Assembly: GCA_944324455.1 (NCBI GenBank)
Contig: CALUWJ010000009.1
Span: forward strand, 1 to 64,000
Length of the DNA: 64,000 nt
Direction: 5' to 3'
Source of the DNA: Candidatus Gastranaerophilales bacterium
Lineage (GTDB): Bacteria > Cyanobacteriota > Vampirovibrionia > Gastranaerophilales > Gastranaerophilaceae
Shown here in pieces: positions 57,313-64,000 of this stretch (its first letter is position 1; every line of letters begins with the position of its first letter). Under the pieces are notes generated by a model. That model did no database searches, was not told where the DNA came from, and saw nothing but the letters and a program-made list of their open reading frames with translations. The position numbers and the translations under genes are program-made.

Positions 57313-58530
57313 TTATTTGTTGTATTCTAAAAATATTTCTTTTATAAATTCATAACCTTTTTTAAGGCTTTCTATATCCATTTTTTCGTTTGGTGAGTGC
57401 ATAGAATAAATGTCTGCTACGCCAACTAAAACAGGAGAGAATTTTTTATTATATTTATTTAATTGATTTGCGTATATATGAGTTTCGGCTCCTGCGTGGA
57501 ATGATTGGACTTTTACATCTATGTTCAATTTTGAGCCTGCAATTTTGGCAATTTTAGCCATTTCTTGGTTCTGTGATTTTTCAAAAGGCAGCATATGTAT
57601 TGTTACATCCATTTTTGCATTTGCCCATTCTTTATATTTTGAATTAAATTTATCAATTTTCTTTTGGAATTTATTTAATAAATCTTGTTCATATTTTTTA
57701 ACTGAGCTTCTTAGAGAATAATGGGCATAAGCTTTTGTGTTGATAACGTTATCAGCTGATAGTGATACTAATGTTTTAGAATATGGTTTTTCAACTTCAT
57801 TTTTTTCTAGTAATCTTTCTATTCCGATTTCTGTTGCTCCTGCAACAATTGAACCAAGATTGCAAGATGTTATTGTAAAACCGTTTTCTGTTTTATAAAC
57901 ACCATTAGGTAATTTTGAAACTAAATCCGCAATTAATTTTGCTGCATTATAGCGCTTTTTATCTTGAATATCGTTTCCGCTGTGGCCTCCTAATTTTGTT
58001 GTAACTTCAATATCAATTTTAGTATAACCTGCACCTGCAATTTCAAAATTTCCAAGTTTATCAGAATCCAAAACAAGAACGTTTTCGCTTTCAAGCTCGT
58101 TAAACTTAACATTTTTAATTCCTGTCATTGATGTTTCTTCATCTCTTGTTAAGACGATTTCCAAACCGCCATGTTTAATATTAGGGTTTTTTGCTATATA
58201 TATTGCTAGAGCCAATGCAGCTGAGATACCTGCTTTATCATCAGCTCCAAGTGTTCTTGTTTTATCTGTTTCAAAAAACTTATTGTCATCGCTGATTTTT
58301 AGGTTTATTGGGCTTGAATTTCCTACAACATCCATGTGTGCTGACAGTAAAAGCGGTTTTTTGTTATCACAATTGGAAGGTATTCTTATGATTAAATTTC
58401 GATAATCATCATAGTATGCATTTATACCATTATTGTATGTATATTCCAGTATTTTATTTGAAACATTGATTTCATTAAGTGATGGAGATGGGATTGTTAC
58501 TAATTCTTTAAAAATACTAATTACATCCAT
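57313..58530 (-). CDS. M20-family metallopeptidase (PepT-like)
   Basis: 405 residues. LLLSAHMDVVG (first Zn His and Asp), TLGADDKAGISAAL (bridging Asp), LTRDEETSMTGIK (catalytic Glu pair) and AGYTKIDIEVTTKLGGHSG are M20 motifs; the late HAGAETHIYA and MHSPNEKMDI complete the metal sites. Closest to PepT/tripeptidase-like enzymes, though other M20 exopeptidases fit. GAGG precedes the ATG, 11 bases after trpS. Confidence 0.85.
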   Translation of the reverse strand: MDVISIFKELVTIPSPSLNEINVSNKILEYTYNNGINAYYDDYRNLIIRIPSNCDNKKPLLLSAHMDVVGNSSPINLKISDDNKFFETDKTRTLGADDKAGISAALALAIYIAKNPNIKHGGLEIVLTRDEETSMTGIKNVKFNELESENVLVLDSDKLGNFEIAGAGYTKIDIEVTTKLGGHSGNDIQDKKRYNAAKLIADLVSKLPNGVYKTENGFTITSCNLGSIVAGATEIGIERLLEKNEVEKPYSKTLVSLSADNVINTKAYAHYSLRSSVKKYEQDLLNKFQKKIDKFNSKYKEWANAKMDVTIHMLPFEKSQNQEMAKIAKIAGSKLNIDVKVQSFHAGAETHIYANQLNKYNKKFSPVLVGVADIYSMHSPNEKMDIESLKKGYEFIKEIFLEYNK

Positions 58531-58541
58531 TTTATACCTCT

Positions 58542-59552
58542 TTATTTATACATTTTAACTACATCTATTACGCCATCAAGAACTTCTTTGGCTTTTGTTC
58601 TTGCTTTTTTAGAACCTTCATAAATTATTTCTTTAATTAATTTATCATTGTTTTCGTATTTTGCTCTTTTTTCTCTTATGGGTTCAAGTGTTTCATTGAT
58701 TTTTTGTGCTAATCTTTTTTTGCATTCAGCACAGCCTATTGTTGCATTTTTACAGTTTTCGCAAATTTCTGATATTTCATTTTCTGAACCAAAAATTTTC
58801 CAATAATCAAAAATCACTTCGCAATTATCAGGGTTTCCTTTGTCATCTTTTTTAATTCTATTTCTGTCTGTTATGCCTGTTTTAATTTTCTTTTCCGTAA
58901 TTTCTTTGCTATCTGATATTTTAATATCATTATTAAATGATTTACCCATTTTGTTTCCATCCAAACCTTTTAATAAAGGAATTTTGGTTAATAATGGCTG
59001 CGGTTCGATAAAGAAATCGGTTTTGTAGATATTATTAAATCTTCTTGCAATATCTCTTGATAATTCAACATGGGCAACTTGATCTATTCCGACAGGAACA
59101 AAATGAGTGTTGAATGTTAAAATATCTGCCGTCATTAAAACAGGATATCCAAATAGACCATAAGACAAGTTGGACATATTTTCTTGTTTATCTTTCATGA
59201 TTTTTGCTAAATCTTTTAAAGTTGGGTCTCTTTCCACCCAATTTTGCGGCGTAATCATAGATAAATATATATGAAGCATTGCAGTTTCAGGTACAAAAGA
59301 TTGTAAATATATAGTTGATTTATCAGGGTCAATCCCTGCTGCTATCCAATCAAGGAGTACATTTTTAACATTTTCTTTTAAATCATCAGTTTGATTGTAT
59401 TTTGTTGTTAGCGCATGCCAGTCTGCTATAAAAAAATAACTTTCATATTTTTCTTGCAATTCAACCCAGTTTTTTAAAACACCAAAATAATGTCCAAGGT
59501 GCAGTTTTCCTGTTGGGCGCATTCCTGACATTATTCTTTTTTTATTTTCCAC
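58542..59552 (-). CDS. trpS: Tryptophanyl-tRNA synthetase
   Basis: 336 residues from GTG 59552, with GGAGGAG upstream inside the TPR gene; the ATG frame to 59597 would add unrelated residues. MSGMRPTGKLHLGHYFG holds the HIGH-type motif, GNKMGKSFNN the KMSKS-type, and VPVGIDQVAHVELSRDIARR binds substrate. Overlaps the TPR gene by 11 bases. Some bacteria have extra cysteines as here (CENCKNATIGCAECKKRL). Secure. Confidence 0.95.
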   Translation of the reverse strand: MENKKRIMSGMRPTGKLHLGHYFGVLKNWVELQEKYESYFFIADWHALTTKYNQTDDLKENVKNVLLDWIAAGIDPDKSTIYLQSFVPETAMLHIYLSMITPQNWVERDPTLKDLAKIMKDKQENMSNLSYGLFGYPVLMTADILTFNTHFVPVGIDQVAHVELSRDIARRFNNIYKTDFFIEPQPLLTKIPLLKGLDGNKMGKSFNNDIKISDSKEITEKKIKTGITDRNRIKKDDKGNPDNCEVIFDYWKIFGSENEISEICENCKNATIGCAECKKRLAQKINETLEPIREKRAKYENNDKLIKEIIYEGSKKARTKAKEVLDGVIDVVKMYK

Positions 59553-61323
59553 AGTTAATCTCCTCCAATAAATCAAGAGCTTCTTGGTAATCATCAAATA
59601 TCATTAAGGCTTGCCTTATGTGCTCTTGTGCTTCATTTTTTTTGTCGCATTTTAGTTCGCATTTAGCTAAATTTGTTAAAAGTATGTGATTATCAGGATA
59701 ACTTAAGGCTAATTTATAAAAAATACCCATGGCGTTTTCATATTCTTTTAATTCCATATAGCAAACAGCAAGCATATTGAGTGTTTCATCGTCTTTTGTT
59801 GTTTGAGTAATGTCTAATAAGAATTGTATAGCTATATCATATTTTTTTTCTTGAAAATAATATTTTGCAATATGTGTTTTTGCAAGAAAATTGTTAGAAT
59901 CAATTTTTAGCGCTTTTTGTAATGTTTCTAATGCTTGATTTTTATCTTTTTCAAATAGATATATGTACCCTAAATATGCTAATGCATCAGCATTATTTGA
60001 ATCATATTTAATTGCGTTTAAAAATGCTCCTTTTGCTTCTGTTATTCTGCTTAACATCATATATGCAACACCTAGCGAATAATGAAATTCTGATACATCA
60101 TTTTCTAATTTGATTGCTTCTTGCATTTCATCAACTGCCCAGTCGTAGCAATTCATTTTTAAATATAGCACGCCTAAATCTTTATGGGCATAAGGGTTTT
60201 GCGGCTCTAGTGTGATACATTTTTTAAACATTTCTTTCGCATTATCAAAATCATTCATTTCAATATAGTTGAATGCTAAATTATAATATACCTCAACATC
60301 TATTTTTCCTCTGTTTAAAAGAATAGTAAATGTTTCGATTGATTCTTCATATCTGCCTAATTTTCTTAATAGAGTTCCTTTTTTCTTTGTTAAATCAATG
60401 TTTTTTTCATCTAGAGTTAACAATTGATTAACATTATCTAAGGCAGTATCATATTGGAGTGTATTCATTAAACATTCAACATAAGAGTATCGATATTGTG
60501 AATTATTTGGATATGTCATAACAAGGTTTTGATATAGCGTGCTTGCCAGTTGATATTGTTGCGCTTCAAGAGCACATTTTGCCAGTGTTGCAAGCATTGT
60601 TATAGATGGGTCTATCGAATATGAGATTTGGAAAAACTTTAAGGCTTGATTATATTCGCCCATTGTTTGATACAAAATTCCAAGATTATAGACAGTTAGT
60701 GAATTTTTTTCGTCTGATAAAAATGCTTTTTGCAGGGTAACAAGAGCTTTATCGTATTCTTTTAAATTCATATAACATACACCAAGGCTATTTAGCATTG
60801 ATATATGATCAGGATTTAATTCAAGTGCTTTTTCAAGATAAATTGAAGCATTTTTATAGTCTTTTTTCATAATGTATGAAGTTGATAAAATATAATAAAA
60901 AGTGTAATCTGCTTCAAGCTCGCTGTTTTTTAGAGCATTTTCTAAAAGGTTTATTGCATTATCGTATTCTGTAAATTCAACATAAATCATACCGAGATTT
61001 TTATAGGCATCAAGAAAATTTGGTCGTAATTCTATTACTTTATTAAAATTTTCAATGGCTGTTTTTTTGTCGCCTGTTCTTGTATAACAACTGGCAAGGT
61101 AAAATAAACTTGTTGCATCGTTTTTATCAAGTTCAACTGCTTTTTTAAAAGCTTTAATAGCTAAAATAGGGTTATCAAGATTAACTTCACACAATCCTAG
61201 GTTTTTATATGCTTCTATATTATTTTCGTCATTTTTAATAATTTGTTCTAATAATGCCTTAGCTTGTATATAATCTTCTTTTTCAATTAAATCAAGCACT
61301 TTATTCATTTCTGTATTTTCCAT
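59542..61323 (-). CDS. Large tetratricopeptide-repeat protein
   Basis: 593 residues made almost entirely of ~34-residue TPR units, roughly 15 in a row. Examples are AYKNLGLCEVNLDNPILAIK, NLGMIYVEFTEYDNAINLLE and DLGVLYLKMNCYDWAVDEMQ. No signal peptide or enzymatic domain is seen, so it is probably a cytoplasmic scaffold. Partner unknown. Translationally coupled to trpS. Confidence 0.85.
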   Translation of the reverse strand: MENTEMNKVLDLIEKEDYIQAKALLEQIIKNDENNIEAYKNLGLCEVNLDNPILAIKAFKKAVELDKNDATSLFYLASCYTRTGDKKTAIENFNKVIELRPNFLDAYKNLGMIYVEFTEYDNAINLLENALKNSELEADYTFYYILSTSYIMKKDYKNASIYLEKALELNPDHISMLNSLGVCYMNLKEYDKALVTLQKAFLSDEKNSLTVYNLGILYQTMGEYNQALKFFQISYSIDPSITMLATLAKCALEAQQYQLASTLYQNLVMTYPNNSQYRYSYVECLMNTLQYDTALDNVNQLLTLDEKNIDLTKKKGTLLRKLGRYEESIETFTILLNRGKIDVEVYYNLAFNYIEMNDFDNAKEMFKKCITLEPQNPYAHKDLGVLYLKMNCYDWAVDEMQEAIKLENDVSEFHYSLGVAYMMLSRITEAKGAFLNAIKYDSNNADALAYLGYIYLFEKDKNQALETLQKALKIDSNNFLAKTHIAKYYFQEKKYDIAIQFLLDITQTTKDDETLNMLAVCYMELKEYENAMGIFYKLALSYPDNHILLTNLAKCELKCDKKNEAQEHIRQALMIFDDYQEALDLLEEINCGK

Positions 61324-61359
61324 AGGTTAATTATACTTTAAAAATTAAAAATTGCCAAA

Positions 61360-61389
61360 AAAATAAGACCCTCGAAAGGGTCTTATTTT
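61360..61389. terminator. ppdK terminator
   Basis: AAAATAAGACCCT and AGGGTCTTATTTT form a 13-bp stem with loop CGAA; T-run on the minus strand. Separates ppdK from the TPR gene. Confidence 0.88.
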
Positions 61390-61402
61390 ATTTGCTGTTA
61401 TT

Positions 61403-64000
61403 TTATTTATTTTCAATAACTGCTTGCGCTGCAGCTAATGCTGCTTGCGGAATTCTAAACGGAGAGCATGATACATAGTTTAATCCAATTTTGTGTGCAA
61501 ATTTAACGCTATCAGGATCACCGCCATGTTCACCGCAAATACCGCCGATTAATTTTGGATTAACTGCTTTACCTTTTTGCATTGAAATTTCAATTAACTG
61601 ACCAACGCCTTTGAAATCAAGGGTATCAAAAGGATTATACGGAAGGATTTTTTGTTCAACATAGCGTTTTAAGAATTTACCTTCAGCATCATCTCTTGAA
61701 TAACCGAATGTCATTTGTGTTAAGTCATTTGTACCAAATGAGAAGAATTCTGCATAAGGTGCAATTTCGTCTGCTGTTAGAGCTGCGCGAGGTATCTCAA
61801 TCATTGTGCCGAATTTATATTCAACTTCAACGCCTTTTTCTTTCATTACATCTTGTGCAACTTTAACTAGAATTTCTTTAGCTGTTTTAAGCTCGTTAAC
61901 ATGTCCGATTAAAGGAATCATAACGTAAGGCATTACATTAATTCCTTCTTTTTTAACGTCACATGCTGCTTCAAAAATAGCTCTAACTTGCATTTCATTA
62001 ATTTCAGGATAAGTTAAGCCTAAACGGCAACCACGAAGACCCATCATAGGATTTGATTCAGATAGACCTTCAACAATTGTCAATAGGGCTTGTTCTTCAG
62101 TGCAATCCTGTTTTAGAACTTTTTTAGCTGCAACTTCTGCTATTAATTCTTCTTTAGATGGTAAAAATTCATGCAATGGAGGATCAAGAAGACGAATTGT
62201 AAGCGGTTTTTCGCCTAGTGCTTTAAACATACCGTAGAAATCTTGATATTGCATTGGAAGCAGTTTATCAAGTGCTTCTTTTCTTGCTTCTTTTGTTCCC
62301 GCAATAATCATTTTTTGAACCCAAGGAAGTCTGTCTGGATCCATAAACATGTGTTCTGTTCTGCATAAACCTACGCCTTCAGCGTGGAACATTAAAGCAT
62401 TTTCAACATCTTTAACAGTATCAGCGTTAGCTTCAATTGTCATTGTTTTAATTTCATTAACCCAAGAGAAGAAAGTCTTAAAGTTATCGTCAATTTGAGC
62501 TTCAGCTAATTTAACAGCTCCATCCATAACAAGACCTTTACCGCCATCAAGCGAAATTACGTCATCTTTATGGTAAACTGTGCCATCAGCACCTGTTAGA
62601 GTTTCTTTTTCAAGGTCGATTTTCATATCTTCACAACCTGCAACACATGGTTTACCCATGCCTTTTGCAACTACGGCTGCGTGAGATGTAGCTCCGCCTC
62701 TTAGTGTTAAAACGCCTTGAGCAACTGCCATACCGTGAATATCATCTGGGCATGTTTCAATTCTAACTAATATTACTTTTTCGCCATTTTCGCCACGTTG
62801 TGCTGCTTCATCAGTATTAAATACGATTTTACCAACAGCAGCTCCAGGAGATGCATTAACACCATGAGCTACAACGTGTGCTTCTTTTAGAGCTTGCGGG
62901 TCAAAACAAGGTAATAGGATTTGATTTACCGTATATGGGTCAACTAATTGAATAGCTCTTTCTTTTGTAATAATTCCTTCTTTTTCCATTTCAACGGCAA
63001 TTCTAACAGCTGCTGTTGCTGTTCTTTTACCGCTTCTTGTTTGAAGAATATATAATTTACCTTTTTCAATTGTAAATTCCATATCTTGAACGTCTTTATA
63101 TCCATGTTCAAGTTTTTTTGCTATATCAACATATTGGCGATATAAATCAGGCATTTCTGTTTCAAGCTCACAAATTGGTTTTGGGGTTCTGATACCTGCA
63201 ACAACATCTTCACCTTGCGCATTTGTTAAATATTCACCATAGAATTTATTTTCACCTGTTGCAGGGTTTCTTGTAAATGAAACACCGGTAGCACAGTCAT
63301 CTCCCATATTTCCAAATACCATTGTTTGAACGTTAACAGCAGTACCAAAATTATGGTCAATTTTATTCATTGTTCTATAAGCAACTGCACGAGGAATATT
63401 CCATGAGCGGAATACTGCTTCAATTGCTTCTTGTAGCTGTATAAAAGGATCTTGAGGGAATTCTTTTCCTGTTACTTCTTTAATAACATTTTTATAAATT
63501 GGAATTAATGATTTCCAGCCTTCAGCTGAAATTTCTGTATCTTCTTTAACATTTTCACGTTCTTTTAATTTATCAACTTCTGATTCAAAATATTTTTGTC
63601 TATCCATATCCCACGCAACAGAACCAAACATTGTTAAGAATCTTCTATAGCTGTCATAACAAAAACGTGGGTTATTTGTTAATTTAACCATGGCTTCAAC
63701 TGTTTCATCGTTTAAACCAAGATTTAATATTGTTTCCATCATACCTGGCATAGAAACGCGAGCGCCTGAACGAACTGAAACAAGCAGGGGATTTTGTGTG
63801 TCACCAAATTTTTTACCTGTTTGATTTTCAACATCATTTAAGGCTTGTCTTACTTCATCCATTAAGCCGTCCGGCATTTTATTTCCGTTATTTATGTATT
63901 CCATACATACTTCTGTGGTAATTGTTAACCCCGGAGGTACAGGCAAACCTAAGTTTGTCATTTCAGCTAAGTTAGCACCTTTACCACCAAGGAGGTTTCT
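61403..64000 (-). CDS. ppdK: Pyruvate phosphate dikinase, N-terminus beyond window
   Basis: 865 residues visible; the frame stays open through base 64000 (RNLLGGKGANLAEMTNLGLP), so perhaps 10-15 N-terminal residues are missing; the internal ATG at 63961 is not the start. PPDK interconverts pyruvate and PEP with ATP or PPi. The phosphohistidine loop GGATSHAAVVAKGMG and the C-terminal catalytic GGICGEHGGDP are intact, as is GLCRTEHMF. Important in anaerobic glycolysis or gluconeogenesis. Secure. Confidence 0.96.
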   Translation of the reverse strand, partial: RNLLGGKGANLAEMTNLGLPVPPGLTITTEVCMEYINNGNKMPDGLMDEVRQALNDVENQTGKKFGDTQNPLLVSVRSGARVSMPGMMETILNLGLNDETVEAMVKLTNNPRFCYDSYRRFLTMFGSVAWDMDRQKYFESEVDKLKERENVKEDTEISAEGWKSLIPIYKNVIKEVTGKEFPQDPFIQLQEAIEAVFRSWNIPRAVAYRTMNKIDHNFGTAVNVQTMVFGNMGDDCATGVSFTRNPATGENKFYGEYLTNAQGEDVVAGIRTPKPICELETEMPDLYRQYVDIAKKLEHGYKDVQDMEFTIEKGKLYILQTRSGKRTATAAVRIAVEMEKEGIITKERAIQLVDPYTVNQILLPCFDPQALKEAHVVAHGVNASPGAAVGKIVFNTDEAAQRGENGEKVILVRIETCPDDIHGMAVAQGVLTLRGGATSHAAVVAKGMGKPCVAGCEDMKIDLEKETLTGADGTVYHKDDVISLDGGKGLVMDGAVKLAEAQIDDNFKTFFSWVNEIKTMTIEANADTVKDVENALMFHAEGVGLCRTEHMFMDPDRLPWVQKMIIAGTKEARKEALDKLLPMQYQDFYGMFKALGEKPLTIRLLDPPLHEFLPSKEELIAEVAAKKVLKQDCTEEQALLTIVEGLSESNPMMGLRGCRLGLTYPEINEMQVRAIFEAACDVKKEGINVMPYVMIPLIGHVNELKTAKEILVKVAQDVMKEKGVEVEYKFGTMIEIPRAALTADEIAPYAEFFSFGTNDLTQMTFGYSRDDAEGKFLKRYVEQKILPYNPFDTLDFKGVGQLIEISMQKGKAVNPKLIGGICGEHGGDPDSVKFAHKIGLNYVSCSPFRIPQAALAAAQAVIENK

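Overview
The window is low-GC DNA with short intergenic gaps and standard bacterial punctuation (Shine-Dalgarno starts, T-tailed hairpins, TGA used as an ordinary stop). It comes from a Gram-negative-type bacterium: lpxB, lpxI, an LptA/OstA-like gene and lptC are present together. Diaminopimelate epimerase, ThyX, type IV prepilin-like secreted proteins, and a protein with an N-terminal LSFKG segment make me favour a gut Melainabacteria/Vampirovibrionia (Gastranaerophilales-like) genome. That placement is inference from gene content and style, not from a search.

Layout. 1-2,200: two tandem minus-strand prepilin-like genes. The complete one carries two copies of a cysteine-rich, lectin-like (DUF1566/Fib_succ_major-type) domain whose 3' parts differ in the way diversity-generating retroelement (DGR) variable regions differ. 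A small hairpin with a GCAA loop lies just after the stop codon. No reverse transcriptase or template repeat is inside the window; they would be expected left of base 1. 2,450-2,680: remnant of a Tat-lipoprotein gene. 2,681-21,600: housekeeping genes (lepA, rpmE, thyX-prfA, SWIM-SNF2 helicase, SIMPL protein, ligA, PLP decarboxylase-like gene, deoB, hom-thrC-leuS, gltX). 22,000-28,850: a phosphodiester-glycosidase-like protein, then a minus-strand envelope run (lptC, lptA-like, lpxI, lpxB, pgsA-like, trmL, nnrD). 28,900-31,000: two related acidic EF-hand-like proteins of unknown function.

31,097-48,162 is an AT-rich 15-gene minus-strand surface-glycan cluster. It has GT2, GT8 and GT32-like glycosyltransferases, an acyltransferase, a radical SAM protein, an MptE-like protein, an FkbM methyltransferase and a ferredoxin/FrhB-polysaccharide pyruvyltransferase fusion. 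Embedded in it is a PqqD-like protein, an HPr-kinase-like protein with its own C-terminal PqqD-like domain, and an NTP_transf_5-type nucleotidyltransferase, a set better known from peptide-modification loci. Four of the enzymes also share an accessory Rossmann-like module (the WGAS module). A tRNA-Gln follows upstream.

48,390-64,000: P-loop kinase, thiC, class II aldolase, ispH (apparently starting with ATT) and rpsA, acpS, rpsF-ssb-rpsR, dapF, an M20 peptidase, trpS, a large TPR protein and the start-truncated pyruvate phosphate dikinase gene. The most notable signals are the double-VR DGR-type target and the kinase/PqqD/nucleotidyltransferase module inside the glycan cluster.
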